A DNA stretch of 64,000 bases, taken from UBA8752 sp040261275 (lineage in GTDB: Bacteria > Bacteroidota > Bacteroidia > Flavobacteriales_D > Sanyastnellaceae). Made by a program: the position numbers and the translations under genes. Shown piece by piece: positions 1-8,639 of this stretch. Position 1 is the stretch's first letter, and each line of letters opens with the position of its first letter. The stretch is taken from contig JBDQOI010000013.1 of NCBI GenBank assembly GCA_040261275.1, positions 4,735 through 68,734 on the forward strand. The letters run 5' to 3'. A model generated the notes under the pieces. The model made no database searches, was not told where the DNA came from, and saw only the letters and a list, made by a program, of their open reading frames with translations.

Positions 1-1643
1 CCGTCGTTATCCGTAGCCGCGGCATCGAAATTACAGGCATCCTCCTCGTCACAACCGGGAACCTCATCCTCATCGCAAACACCATCACTGTCCGCGTCAT
101 TCAAGCAGTTTCCTGCGCAGTCCACGATGTTGTTCGGGTATCCTGCGGGGTAGGTACAACCGCTGTTGTCGGTGTCCGTAAAATCCCCTGCGTTACAGGC
201 GTCGGGGTCGGTACATCCGGCGAGTTCGTCGTCATTGCAGATGCCGTCGTTGTCGTCGTCATTCGGATTTACCGTTCCATCGTTGTTGCAGGTCTCGCAG
301 GGATCATCAGCAAATACACAGGAGCCATCATCGATAGTAGCGGTCAAGTCGAAGTTGCAGGCCGTGCCATCGGTACAACCGGCGCAAGATGTGAACTCAC
401 AGGATCCATCGTCATCCGTGGCCGTTGCATCGTAGTTGCAAGCCCCGACATCCTGACATCCTTCAATCTCATCCTCATCACAAATCAGATCACTGTCCGC
501 GTCGTTCAAACAGTTACCGTCGCAGTCCAGACCTGCTTCGGCAAACGTACAGGAACCATCATCGTCCGTGGCAGAGGCACTGTAGTTGCAGGCCGTCTCG
601 TCCTGGCATCCGCCAATTTCATCCTCGTCGCAGACGAGGTCATTGTCGGCGTCATTCAGGCAGTTGCCATCACAATCGACATTGGTGCTCGCAGGATAGG
701 TGCATGACCCATCGTCATCTGTAGCCGTTGCGTCGTAGTTGCAAGCCTCTGCATCCTGGCAACCGCCAATCTCATCCTCGTCGCAGATCTGGTCATTGTC
801 GGCATCGTTCAGACAGTTTCCGTCACAGTCGAGATTGGCACTTCCATATAGGTCCAGCGGAAACTCACAGGAGCCATCATCCTCTGAGGCTTCAGCATCG
901 TAGTTGCAGGCTGCTTCATCCGTGCAGCCAGGCTGAGGAGCACCCGCCCCGAAGAAAAAGGTGTCGCGGAACTCGTTGGCTCCGTCACCATTGATGAACA
1001 CCTGGCAGTAAATCTGGCCACTGAGCTCACCACTCGTGGTAAACTGACCCACAAGCACCTTCAAGTCTGTTCCAGCCACACCGTTGGCATCGCCGTTCAG
1101 CGCGTACCACGCGCCTCCGATGGCATCATCGATGGAAATATTTCCACCGGGAAGTCCAGCACCGGGATCGAAGTTGGTTGCCCATGGGTTGACAGTGGAT
1201 TGCACCGTAGATACGGCGGCTTCACCAGCCAGAGCATTTGGGACACCTTCCAACCCGATGGTCACCCAACTGTCGTAGACCAAATCAGGATACACTGGGA
1301 ACAGAAGACTGTTGATTCCATTGGGTGTGGAGCCCCCAAGAGTAGCGTGATAGAAGTTGGTCGTGGTATTGACAAACGTGGGATTCGTCTCGTCACCTGA
1401 AACGGACGACATGAAATCATCGTCGTTGTTCATGGTAACATAGAGCCGGGTTGTCGAGAATCCGGTGAGGTCAACAATTCCTAGTGCACCAACGAGAAGG
1501 CCCACGTTTTCAGTCACAACCTCGACTTCGAGATCATAGCCTTCCGGGGCTGGTGCGGAATTCACAGCAACTTGCTGTTGGGAAAGAGCAGTGGTCAGAC
1601 AGCAGAAAAAAACTGCGACCAGATTGATGGTCTTGGACATCAT
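1..1643 (-). CDS. Cys-rich repetitive secreted protein (3' end outside window)
   Basis: The minus-strand frame is open from an ATG at 1643 (a second ATG follows directly) to the left edge, giving 547 residues without a stop. Residues 1-22 form a signal peptide ending near Ala-Leu-Ser-Gln. Residues 23 to about 235 look like a globular Asn/Asp/Gly-rich beta domain. From there (about 935 down to 1) come roughly seven copies of a GC-D-AC-NYD-A-A-DDGSC motif, alternating with acidic segments of the form DCDGNCLNDADND-CDEDE that resemble thrombospondin type 3 calcium-binding repeats. The cell surface is the likely location, with T9SS export inferred from the lineage; the C-terminus that would carry a sorting domain is not visible. 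Function unknown. A related repeat occurs in the protein at 52434-56762. Confidence 0.85.
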   Translation of the reverse strand, partial: MMSKTINLVAVFFCCLTTALSQQQVAVNSAPAPEGYDLEVEVVTENVGLLVGALGIVDLTGFSTTRLYVTMNNDDDFMSSVSGDETNPTFVNTTTNFYHATLGGSTPNGINSLLFPVYPDLVYDSWVTIGLEGVPNALAGEAAVSTVQSTVNPWATNFDPGAGLPGGNISIDDAIGGAWYALNGDANGVAGTDLKVLVGQFTTSGELSGQIYCQVFINGDGANEFRDTFFFGAGAPQPGCTDEAACNYDAEASEDDGSCEFPLDLYGSANLDCDGNCLNDADNDQICDEDEIGGCQDAEACNYDATATDDDGSCTYPASTNVDCDGNCLNDADNDLVCDEDEIGGCQDETACNYSASATDDDGSCTFAEAGLDCDGNCLNDADSDLICDEDEIEGCQDVGACNYDATATDDDGSCEFTSCAGCTDGTACNFDLTATIDDGSCVFADDPCETCNNDGTVNPNDDDNDGICNDDELAGCTDPDACNAGDFTDTDNSGCTYPAGYPNNIVDCAGNCLNDADSDGVCDEDEVPGCDEEDACNFDAAATDND

Positions 1644-1956
1644 ATCAAGCGAATTGGTTAAACGCGGTTAAAAGTTCCTCCTAAGAGATGCTCGAATTTA
1701 ATTGGAGCTTCTCTATAAATCGCCTCCGGTTACAAACTCCGCCATCTGAGGCGGAGATCTATTTCTTGTTTCGTCTATTTATTTAGCCGTTTTGTCGAAT
1801 GTTAGATTTATAATTCACCATTCTATGGCATAAACCATAGACCAACATCATTATTCTCCCAGTGGCGTATAATCCCCATTGAGGGGCAGTAAAGGGGCGG
1901 GTTGAGAAGAATGCGCTCAACTAGCTCATAACTTTCGTAGGTTTGCCCGCCGATTT
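1644..1956. other. Intergenic region with two inverted repeats
   Basis: This 313-nt gap is visibly more AT-rich than its surroundings and holds no convincing gene. It separates the divergently transcribed repeat protein (minus) and tRNA-Phe (plus), so it should contain both promoters. Two perfect inverted repeats are visible. One has 7-bp arms at 1737-1743 and 1750-1756 (CTCCGCC/GGCGGAG) around a 6-nt loop. The other has 7-bp arms at 1822-1828 and 1835-1841 (TCTATGG/CCATAGA) around CATAAA. Either could be an operator or a stem-loop in the leader of the minus-strand gene; neither is followed by a clean T-run. A TAACTTTC sequence about 20 nt before the tRNA is a possible -7 element. Confidence 0.4.
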
Positions 1957-2029
1957 GGTACCATAGCTCAGGTGGTAGAGCAATGGATTGAAAATCCATG
2001 TGTCCCTGGTTCGAATCCAGGTGGTACCA
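1957..2029 (+). tRNA. tRNA-Phe (GAA)
   Basis: A complete 73-nt cloverleaf. The acceptor arm GGTACCA pairs with TGGTACC, the D arm has GCTC/GAGC, the anticodon stem ATGGA/TCCAT encloses the loop TTGAAAA with anticodon GAA, and the T arm is CCTGG-TTCGAAT-CCAGG with discriminator A. The 3' CCA is not encoded, since CTC follows. A strong hairpin terminator follows at 2037-2062. Confidence 0.97.
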
Positions 2030-2036
2030 CTCTCCA

Positions 2037-2062
2037 AACAAGCGGACCTCGGTCCGCTTGTT
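2037..2062 (+). terminator. Hairpin terminator after tRNA-Phe
   Basis: A perfect 12-bp stem (AACAAGCGGACC / GGTCCGCTTGTT) with a minimal loop lies 7 nt after the tRNA. It is followed by TGCATTTTAA rather than a pure T-run. It separates the tRNA from aroB, whose ATG lies 13 nt downstream. Confidence 0.75.
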
Positions 2063-2075
2063 GCATTTTAAGCCC

Positions 2076-3197
2076 ATGCACACCGCTATTCCTGACGTTT
2101 CGCACGTACACATCGACCCTACATTCGAAGCACTGCGCTCATGGATCGAGCTGAAGCGGCCTACCTCCATCGTGGTCATCACAGACCAACAAACGGAAAA
2201 ACACTGCCTTCCACACCTTACGCCGCACCTGCCTCCGGGCACCCAGTTCTTGGGGCTTGCAGGACATGGAGAATCCATTAAAACCCTGGAATACCTGCAC
2301 GCCATTTGGGACAGTCTGGAAGGCATGTCCATGGACCGAAATGGTCTCATCATCGCTTTGGGTGGGGGTACCGTCACAGACTTGGTCGCCATGGCTGCAG
2401 GCACCTACATGCGCGGCATCCCCTTCTGGTTGATTCCCACTACTTTATTGGGGATGGTGGACGCGTCCATCGGTGGCAAGACCGGGATCAACTTCAATGG
2501 CTTGAAAAACCGAATCGGCACCTTTCACAACCCGGAGGGCATCAGCATCCACACGGACAACCTTTCCTCCCTCGATCCGCGAGAACTGCGGAATGGATGG
2601 GCTGAACACATCAAGCACATTCTCATTCATCCGGATGCCCTCGATGAATCCATGGCCGACACCTTACCAAAGCTGGATGCATCCATCCCTGCAGCGGAAC
2701 TGTCCCATGCCATTGCCACCTCCGTAGGCATCAAGTGGTCCACGGTTTTGCAAGACCCGGAGGAAAAATCCGGAATGCGTAAAGTCCTGAACTTCGGCCA
2801 CACGACGGGTCACGCACTCGAAAGCTCGATACTGGGATCGGGTGGCGACATCAAACACGGGGAAGCCATAGCCTGGGGCATGCGCATTGCCCTAATCATC
2901 AGCGGACAACACGCCTCCTGCCCCCAAGTTGATGACAACACCTACCGCCTTGTGATTGACTTTTTGAAGCAACAGGTCCCCCTGCATTGCGCGGTCCCGG
3001 ATGCGGTCACCCTGTGGAGAATCATGTCAACCGACAAGAAAAATGCCGGCGGGCAAATACTGATGGTTCTTCTCGACGGCCCCGGAAATCCCGTCATCGA
3101 TGTGCCTGTAACATTTGAAGCGTTTGAAGCGGCCCATGCCATTGCATTGAACGGCGGATTTGGCAACGCCCGTCCAGACGAGTCCAACGCACCTTAA
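2076..3197 (+). CDS. aroB: 3-dehydroquinate synthase
   Basis: Converts DAHP to 3-dehydroquinate in the cytosolic shikimate pathway, using NAD and a divalent metal. The 373-residue length suits the family. Visible motifs are the NAD-binding GGGTVTD at about residues 96-102, the PTTLLGMVDASIGGKTG block with Lys near 135, and the metal-ligand region NFGHTTGHALE plus HGEA. The reading frame is open further upstream, but that part lies in the tRNA and its terminator, so the ATG at 2076 is the first sensible start. Its stop overlaps the promoter-like box of lpxD and it is followed closely by the lipid A genes, although shikimate synthesis is not part of that pathway. Confidence 0.95.
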   Translation: MHTAIPDVSHVHIDPTFEALRSWIELKRPTSIVVITDQQTEKHCLPHLTPHLPPGTQFLGLAGHGESIKTLEYLHAIWDSLEGMSMDRNGLIIALGGGTVTDLVAMAAGTYMRGIPFWLIPTTLLGMVDASIGGKTGINFNGLKNRIGTFHNPEGISIHTDNLSSLDPRELRNGWAEHIKHILIHPDALDESMADTLPKLDASIPAAELSHAIATSVGIKWSTVLQDPEEKSGMRKVLNFGHTTGHALESSILGSGGDIKHGEAIAWGMRIALIISGQHASCPQVDDNTYRLVIDFLKQQVPLHCAVPDAVTLWRIMSTDKKNAGGQILMVLLDGPGNPVIDVPVTFEAFEAAHAIALNGGFGNARPDESNAP

Positions 3198-3202
3198 TTT
3201 CG
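3195..3202 (+). promoter_or_regulatory. Start-proximal TAATTTCG box (lpxD)
   Basis: TAATTTCG ends 4 nt before the lpxD ATG and overlaps the aroB stop codon. It fits the Bacteroidetes -7 element TAnnTTTG with C for T at position 7. No clear -33 TTG was found at the usual distance. See the finding on start-proximal boxes. Confidence 0.5.
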
Positions 3203-3206
3203 CAGC

Positions 3207-4259
3207 ATGGAGGTATCCATCCACACGGTGGCCGGATTGTTGAACGGAAGAATTGATCGGGAAGGCGATGTCCTGATCCACGGTTTTGCGGGCATCGAGG
3301 ATGCCAACCCGGGACAATTGACTTTTCTGGCCAACCCCGCCTACGAGAATCATCTCTACACCACCCGCGCAAGCGCCGTCTTGGTTTCCGATGCTTTTAC
3401 GCCCAGTAGCCCCTTGCCCCAAGGAATACGGCTGATCCGCGTGGAGGACCCCTATTCAGCCATGGCCCGGTTAATGCAGGAATTCGGAACACCCGCATCT
3501 ACCCCGCAAGAGGATACCCGAATTCACCCCTCCGCCATCGTGCATGAGACAGCCTCCATCGGGAAGGGTGTGCAGATCGAGGCGTTCTGTCATGTTGGAC
3601 AGGGCAGTCAAATTGGCGATGGTTGCCGTCTGCTTCCGGGAAGCATGATTGGTTCAAACGTTTCCATGGGAACGCGGTGCACGTTGGGAATGCGCAGCAT
3701 TATCGGAAATCATTGTGTCCTGGGCGACGGCTGTATCCTGCAAGCCGGTGCCAACATCGGAGCCGATGGATTCGGATTCGCTCCTACTGACGAGGGCTAC
3801 GAAAAGATTCCTCAATTGGGCAATGTGGTCATAGGCAATGGCTGCGAGATTGGGGCGGGCACCACCATTGACAGGGCCACCTTGGGATCGACCGTTTTGG
3901 GGGATGGGGTCAAGCTCGACAACCTGATCCAAGTGGCGCACAATGTCAGGATTGGTTCGAACACTGTGATTGCCGCACAGACCGGCATCGCGGGCTCAAC
4001 GGAAATTGGTGAGCATTGCATGATCGGAGGGCAAGTTGGTATCAACGGGCACATTCGCATTGCAGGTCATACTCGAATTGCCGCGAAGAGCGGCATTACG
4101 GCGAGCATTACAACCGAAGGACAGGTGCTACAAGGCAATCCCGCCCTTCCCATCCGGAAGCACAGGATCATGCAACTTGCCCTTCGCAAATTGGCCCGCG
4201 AATTCTCCCAGAAGAAAGCGGGCGACCCGCTGCGGGCTGCGGCTGCAGAGGACCGTTGA
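3207..4259 (+). CDS. lpxD: UDP-3-O-acylglucosamine N-acyltransferase LpxD
   Basis: Third step of lipid A synthesis: N-acylation of UDP-3-O-acyl-glucosamine from acyl-ACP, in the cytoplasm. At 350 residues it has the family length. Residues 1-100 match the LpxD N-terminal uridine-binding domain, and about 105-320 form a left-handed beta-helix of hexapeptide repeats (I-G-G spacing). The catalytic His is in NLIQVAHNV, at about residue 245. The C-terminus is helical. It heads the lpxD-lpxC/fabZ-lpxA run; the next gene starts 17 nt after the stop. Confidence 0.96.
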   Translation: MEVSIHTVAGLLNGRIDREGDVLIHGFAGIEDANPGQLTFLANPAYENHLYTTRASAVLVSDAFTPSSPLPQGIRLIRVEDPYSAMARLMQEFGTPASTPQEDTRIHPSAIVHETASIGKGVQIEAFCHVGQGSQIGDGCRLLPGSMIGSNVSMGTRCTLGMRSIIGNHCVLGDGCILQAGANIGADGFGFAPTDEGYEKIPQLGNVVIGNGCEIGAGTTIDRATLGSTVLGDGVKLDNLIQVAHNVRIGSNTVIAAQTGIAGSTEIGEHCMIGGQVGINGHIRIAGHTRIAAKSGITASITTEGQVLQGNPALPIRKHRIMQLALRKLAREFSQKKAGDPLRAAAAEDR

Positions 4260-4276
4260 ATCTCCATTTTGGCAAC

Positions 4277-5719
4277 ATGACAGAGAAAAATACCACGGCT
4301 TCACAACCCCTGAAACAGCGCACCATCCGAGAGTCGTTCTCCTTGGAGGGAATCGGGCTCCACACCGGCCAGAATGCCCGGGTTACGGTGTGTCCTGCTG
4401 AGGACAACCACGGTTACGTGTTCCAGCGGATGGATTTGGAAAACCAACCCTTGATTCCTGCGGACTGTGACCTCGTCGTAGAGACGCGTCGAGGAACCAC
4501 TTTGGAAAAAGGGGGAGTCAGGGTCTACACCACTGAACATCTTCTCGCCGCATTGCACGGTTGTAGCATTGACAATGCACTCATCCAATTGGATGGTCCC
4601 GAAGTGCCCATCATGGACGGAAGCAGCTGGCCCTTCGTTGCCCACATTGAAGAAGTGGGGACGCGCGAGTTGGAGGCGGAACGCAAAATCTTTCGCCTCA
4701 CGGAATCCGTGACCTATCACGATGGAGCCGGGGTCGAAATGCTCGCCGTTCCGCCTGTGGGTGATGAATTCCGGTTGACCGTCATGGTGGATTACCACAG
4801 TCCCATTCTGGGAACCCAGCATGCCAGCATGTATCATCTCGGGAAATTCGTCCCGGCCATCAGCCGCTGCAGGACCTTTGTGTTCCTGAAGGAAGTGAAA
4901 TCCCTCCTCGAACAAGGACTCATCAAGGGTGGAGACTTGGACAACGCGATCGTCTTGGCGGAAAGGGAGTATTCCAGCGAGGAAATCGAGGAGATTGCCA
5001 AGTTGTCCGGGAAAGAAAATCTCAAAGTTGAGCCCGGAAAAATCGGCGTTCTCAATAACACCACGCTCCAATTCGAGAACGAACCGGCCCGCCACAAACT
5101 GCTGGATATCGTAGGTGACCTCGCGCTCACCGGCTTCTTCATCGAAGGTCATATCCTGGCCGCTCGCCCAGGCCATGCGGGCAATGTGGAATTCGCCCGC
5201 ATCCTCAAAAGAAAGCGACAGGCAGAACAGGGAATACCGAAGTACGACCCCACCGAGGAACCGCTGATGGACATCCACGACATCGAGCGATTGTTGCCTC
5301 ACCGCTACCCCTTTCTGCTCGTAGACAAGATCATCGAACGTCGGGAGTCCAGCATCGTGGGACTCAAGAACGTCACGATGAATGAGCCCTTTTTCCAAGG
5401 GCACTTCCCCGGGAACCCCGTCATGCCCGGTGTACTTCAAATCGAAGCCATGGCCCAGGTGGGTGGAATCTTTGCGCTCAGTGGCGTGGAGGATCCGGAG
5501 AACTGGTCTACCTACTTCATGAAAATTGACAATGTCCGGTTCAAGCAGAAAGTCATTCCAGGCGACACCATCCTCTTCAAGCTCCAGCTCGCCAGCCCGA
5601 TCCGACGCGGTCTCGTCCACATGACGGGGAAGGCTTATGTCGGTGACAAATTGGTCTCCGAGGCAGAAATGCTGGCCCAAATCATCAGAGACCGGGTAAC
5701 CTCAGCTTCCTCCGCATGA
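4277..5719 (+). CDS. lpxC/fabZ: Bifunctional LpxC deacetylase / FabZ dehydratase
   Basis: A 480-residue fusion typical of Bacteroidetes. Residues 1 to about 315 are the zinc enzyme UDP-3-O-acyl-N-acetylglucosamine deacetylase, the committed step of lipid A synthesis. Zinc ligands are visible as EHLLAALHG (His88), ARHKLLDIVGD (about 273-281) and the GH at about 299-300. Residues about 330-480 are the beta-hydroxyacyl-ACP dehydratase of fatty acid synthesis, with LLPHRYPFLLVD and GHFPGNPVMPG (His376), then Glu390 in IEAMAQ. The frame extends upstream inside lpxD; the ATG at 4277 was chosen because the protein then begins just before the conserved LpxC N-terminus. It overlaps lpxA by 4 nt. Confidence 0.96.
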   Translation: MTEKNTTASQPLKQRTIRESFSLEGIGLHTGQNARVTVCPAEDNHGYVFQRMDLENQPLIPADCDLVVETRRGTTLEKGGVRVYTTEHLLAALHGCSIDNALIQLDGPEVPIMDGSSWPFVAHIEEVGTRELEAERKIFRLTESVTYHDGAGVEMLAVPPVGDEFRLTVMVDYHSPILGTQHASMYHLGKFVPAISRCRTFVFLKEVKSLLEQGLIKGGDLDNAIVLAEREYSSEEIEEIAKLSGKENLKVEPGKIGVLNNTTLQFENEPARHKLLDIVGDLALTGFFIEGHILAARPGHAGNVEFARILKRKRQAEQGIPKYDPTEEPLMDIHDIERLLPHRYPFLLVDKIIERRESSIVGLKNVTMNEPFFQGHFPGNPVMPGVLQIEAMAQVGGIFALSGVEDPENWSTYFMKIDNVRFKQKVIPGDTILFKLQLASPIRRGLVHMTGKAYVGDKLVSEAEMLAQIIRDRVTSASSA

Positions 5720-6516
5720 ATTCCATCCAGACGGAAAGCAAGATTTCACACCTTGCATCGGTTCACCCGGAAGCCCAATTGGGCGAGGGTGTGACCGTGG
5801 GCCCCTTCGCCACCATAGAAGAAAACGTAAAAATTGGCCCCGGAACTTGGATTGGTCCCAATGCCACCATCCTCAATGGTTCACGCATAGGTTCTCGCTG
5901 CCGCATTTTTCCAGGTGCGGTCATCGGCGGCATGCCACAGGACCTGAAGTACGACGGTGAGAACACGACGGCGGTCGTGGGAGACCACACGACCATCCGT
6001 GAGTGCTGCACCATCAACAGGGGCACCACCGATCGCATGACCACCCGCGTGGGGTCGCACTGCCTCTTGATGGCGTACACCCACATCGCACACGATGCCC
6101 TGGTGGGAGACCATTGCGTACTGGCCAATAATGCCAATGTCGCGGGCCATGTCACCGTTGAGGACTGGGTCATCATTGAAGGTGTGGTGGCCATACAGCA
6201 GTTCGTGCGCATCGGACAACACGCTTTCGTCGCTGGGGGATCACTGGTCCGCAAGAACATTCCTCCTTACGTCAAAGTCGCTCGCGAGCCCTTGAGCTAT
6301 ATCGGCGTCAATGCCATCGGGCTCCGGAGAAGGGGATTTGCCGATGAATTCGTCCGCGCCGTGGAAGACATTTACCGCACCCTCTATGTGACGGGTGGCA
6401 ACATGTCGCAGGCCCTCAAAGTGGCCGAGCTCGAGCTTCCCAAAAGCGATGCCAAGGAGACCATTTTGGACTTTATCCGGGCATCGGACAAGGGCATTGT
6501 ACGCGGCCCCTTCTGA
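5716..6516 (+). CDS. lpxA: UDP-N-acetylglucosamine acyltransferase LpxA
   Basis: First step of lipid A synthesis: transfer of a 3-hydroxyacyl group from ACP to UDP-GlcNAc, as a cytoplasmic trimer. The 266-residue length is standard. Hexapeptide repeats run from about residue 12 to 190, the catalytic His126 is in THIAHDALVG, and the C-terminal helical domain carries the RRRGF region. The start overlaps the lpxC/fabZ stop (ATGA) and the stop overlaps the next gene's ATG by 1 nt, implying translational coupling through the cluster. Confidence 0.96.
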   Translation: MNSIQTESKISHLASVHPEAQLGEGVTVGPFATIEENVKIGPGTWIGPNATILNGSRIGSRCRIFPGAVIGGMPQDLKYDGENTTAVVGDHTTIRECCTINRGTTDRMTTRVGSHCLLMAYTHIAHDALVGDHCVLANNANVAGHVTVEDWVIIEGVVAIQQFVRIGQHAFVAGGSLVRKNIPPYVKVAREPLSYIGVNAIGLRRRGFADEFVRAVEDIYRTLYVTGGNMSQALKVAELELPKSDAKETILDFIRASDKGIVRGPF

Positions 6517-7148
6517 TGTCAGCAGACGCCCTGCACATCTCCCTAGAGCAAGTGGGCAAGCGGCATGGTCGCCAGTGGATACTTCGAAACATAAGCGACG
6601 AATTGCCGCCCGGACAGTTCCTTGCGCTCCTGGGCACCAATGGGAGCGGAAAGTCCAGCCTGCTCCGGTTGATGTGCGGGTTTGATCGTCCGAGCGAGGG
6701 AAAGGTGCGGTGGAAAAGCCGGCGGCGTGAATGGGATGCCATGGACGTTCCCCTTTCGATTGCATACTGTGCCCCCGACCAAGGTCTCATTGCCGAACTC
6801 ACCGTCGCCGAACACGTGGCTTTGCATCAGAAACTTCGGATCCCGCTGGAGGGAATGGGGGTCAACGAGGGCCTGGAATGGGCGCGGCTGGAAACCAAAA
6901 GAGACGTTCTTGTGCGCGACTTGAGTTCCGGAATGCGACAGCGGTTGGCATTGACCTTGGCGTTCTCAACGGCCAGTTCCGCCCTTTTCCTGGATGAACC
7001 CACTTCCCATCTGGACAGCGCGGGTAGGGCATGGTATGCCGAACTCATGAAAATCCATCGGAAGGGGCGCACAGTAGTGGTCGCATCCAATCATGACCCG
7101 GCGGAATTTCCCGGAGCGGACCGAACCATGGAGCTTTCCACCCCTTGA
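6516..7148 (+). CDS. ABC transporter ATP-binding protein (orphan)
   Basis: A 210-residue stand-alone nucleotide-binding subunit. Walker A is GTNGSGKSS at 40-48, the signature LSSGM is at 136-140, Walker B is ALFLDEP with Glu161, and the switch His193 is in ASNHDP. The compact size and the signature without the usual GGQ resemble CcmA-like or other small exporter ATPases. No permease gene follows, so the substrate cannot be assigned. It overlaps lpxA by 1 nt and probably belongs to the same transcript; a role in envelope transport is inference from position only. Confidence 0.8.
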   Translation: MSADALHISLEQVGKRHGRQWILRNISDELPPGQFLALLGTNGSGKSSLLRLMCGFDRPSEGKVRWKSRRREWDAMDVPLSIAYCAPDQGLIAELTVAEHVALHQKLRIPLEGMGVNEGLEWARLETKRDVLVRDLSSGMRQRLALTLAFSTASSALFLDEPTSHLDSAGRAWYAELMKIHRKGRTVVVASNHDPAEFPGADRTMELSTP

Positions 7149-7171
7149 GAGGAGGATTTTAGTTTCCTCAA
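7145..7171 (+). terminator. Weak hairpin at the end of the lpx cluster
   Basis: TTGAG (7145-7149) pairs with CTCAA (7167-7171), and the stem can extend inward with a bulge. The arm overlaps the stop codon of the ABC gene. It is followed by AT-rich sequence but no strict T-run, so it is only a possible terminator. Confidence 0.3.
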
Positions 7172-7273
7172 TATCAATTGTTTATGCCGCGCTTTTGGTT
7201 TTTTTCCCAGAAAGCGTAACCGGAGACGAGATGGAGGCGTAAAGGGGCTCGAATCCACACAAACCTCTTCAAT

Positions 7274-8581
7274 ATGATTCGTTCTATTTTTCTCTCGATG
7301 GCCCTTCTCGGCCTTCTTTTCCAGAATGTCCAAGCCGCTGCCCCGCAGGATGACCTGTGCAAGGTCGAGCAGGACCACATCAACACCGCCGTCTACCTCG
7401 AAGGCATGTTGACCCAGAACTTCCGTGCCTGTGCAAAGGGCACCATTTCCTACATCGAGGTCATCGCAAGCGTTGATTTCGCCGGCGGTCAGGTCGATGT
7501 GGCCATCATGGACGATACGTTCGCGACCAAGGCCATGCAGACCTTTACGGCTTCCAACTACAACGGTACGAGCCTCATCCTCGAGAACCTCGCGATCCCT
7601 ACGCTGACCCATGACGAGTACACCCTGGTCGTCCGCGCCATGAACGGTGCATCCTGCGTGATCCCCGGAACCGATGAGCCCACCCAATTTGTCGGCGGAG
7701 CCCGCTTGCATGGTGAGGTGTTGGACAAGAATGTCAAGTTCTCCTCCGGCATCCGAAGTGCTACCCCTTCGTTGGGTTCTGCCCAGGATGGCCGCAAGGA
7801 TGACATTCGCTCGAATGACCTCCCCAACAACGCGATGAGCCGCACGGCCGCTGGCCTCGATCTTCGCGTACAGGGCGACTGCGCCGCGGAGCAACTCCAG
7901 TCCAATGGTGTCATCAATGTCAACGGCGGCACCTTTATGCAATCCTTCTACTCTTGCGAGCGCGGTCAGTTCCTCGAGGCCAAGTTGGCTACGCCCTTTG
8001 TCGAGGCGGGCTACACCTTCGAATATGCGCTGATGCATTTCAACGGAGACGTCATTGCCAATGGCACCTTTACCGAGGAAAATGTCACCGACGGCGAACT
8101 GCACCTCACCTTCGATAAGGGAAGCGTGCGCAAAGGCCAGCACGTCGCCCTGAAGGTTACCTGTCCCGAAGGTGCCCGCATCGCTTTGCTCGCGATTGGC
8201 GTAGCCAATGCAGATTTTGGACGCCTCTATGTCGACGGACAGTCGCTCAGCTTCAACTTGGCCATTGCGGCCGGTTTGAAGTCTGCCATCGCTGCGGATG
8301 TGACTGCCGAAGATGAAGGACGTGGCGCCATCGACTTGAGCGCTTTCCCGAATCCGTTTACCGATGTATTGAATGTCCAAGTGCGCGGCACGGTGCAGGA
8401 AGGAGCCCTGCTCCAGATCCTCGACCAGCAGGGCATGCCTGTGAAGGCGCTCAGCCTTTCCGGCGGAAAGCTCGACCGCCCCGTACGCATCGACGACTGT
8501 GGTGAACTCCGCCCCGGTATCTATAGCCTGCGCCTGCTCAATGGCCGCGAGGCGGTCTCCATCCGGGTCCTCAAGAACTAA
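7274..8581 (+). CDS. Secreted protein with T9SS type A C-terminal domain
   Basis: 435 residues. A signal peptide of about 21 residues ends at VQA. Two similar-looking extracellular beta regions follow, each opening with a Cys-containing segment about a 'Leu-Gln-x-Asn' or 'Thr-Gln-Asn-Phe' stretch (residues about 30-145 and 190-330). Residues about 355-435 match a type A sorting domain: FPNPFTDVL opening, a central PGIYSLRLLNG and a basic C-terminal RVLKN. Such domains direct T9SS export and surface attachment. No enzymatic motif was recognised. A 125-nt leader separates it from the lpx cluster and a bidirectional terminator follows, so it is probably its own transcript. Confidence 0.85.
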   Translation: MIRSIFLSMALLGLLFQNVQAAAPQDDLCKVEQDHINTAVYLEGMLTQNFRACAKGTISYIEVIASVDFAGGQVDVAIMDDTFATKAMQTFTASNYNGTSLILENLAIPTLTHDEYTLVVRAMNGASCVIPGTDEPTQFVGGARLHGEVLDKNVKFSSGIRSATPSLGSAQDGRKDDIRSNDLPNNAMSRTAAGLDLRVQGDCAAEQLQSNGVINVNGGTFMQSFYSCERGQFLEAKLATPFVEAGYTFEYALMHFNGDVIANGTFTEENVTDGELHLTFDKGSVRKGQHVALKVTCPEGARIALLAIGVANADFGRLYVDGQSLSFNLAIAAGLKSAIAADVTAEDEGRGAIDLSAFPNPFTDVLNVQVRGTVQEGALLQILDQQGMPVKALSLSGGKLDRPVRIDDCGELRPGIYSLRLLNGREAVSIRVLKN

Positions 8582-8600
8582 GCCTAAACAATCACGCTGA

Positions 8601-8634
8601 AAAAGGGCGGTCTTCCTCGGAAGGCTGCCCTTTT
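8601..8634. terminator. Bidirectional hairpin terminator
   Basis: AAAAGGGC (8601-8608) pairs with GCCCTTTT (8627-8634) and the stem continues inward with two G-U pairs to a loop at 8615-8620. The A-tract on one side and T-tract on the other suit termination in both directions, between the convergent T9SS cargo gene and the DUF4301 gene. Confidence 0.8.
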
Positions 8635-8639
8635 GACAT

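Noticed and set aside
1823..2404. 193-residue minus-strand frame crossing tRNA-Phe
   Set aside because: Runs through a tRNA, its terminator and the aroB start; no recognisable domain.
4301..5680. 459-residue minus-strand frame opposite lpxC/fabZ
   Set aside because: Antisense shadow of a clear fusion enzyme; no motif or start-proximal box.
7091..8380. 429-residue minus-strand frame opposite the T9SS cargo gene
   Set aside because: Antisense to a protein with clear signal peptide and sorting domain; repetitive low-information translation.
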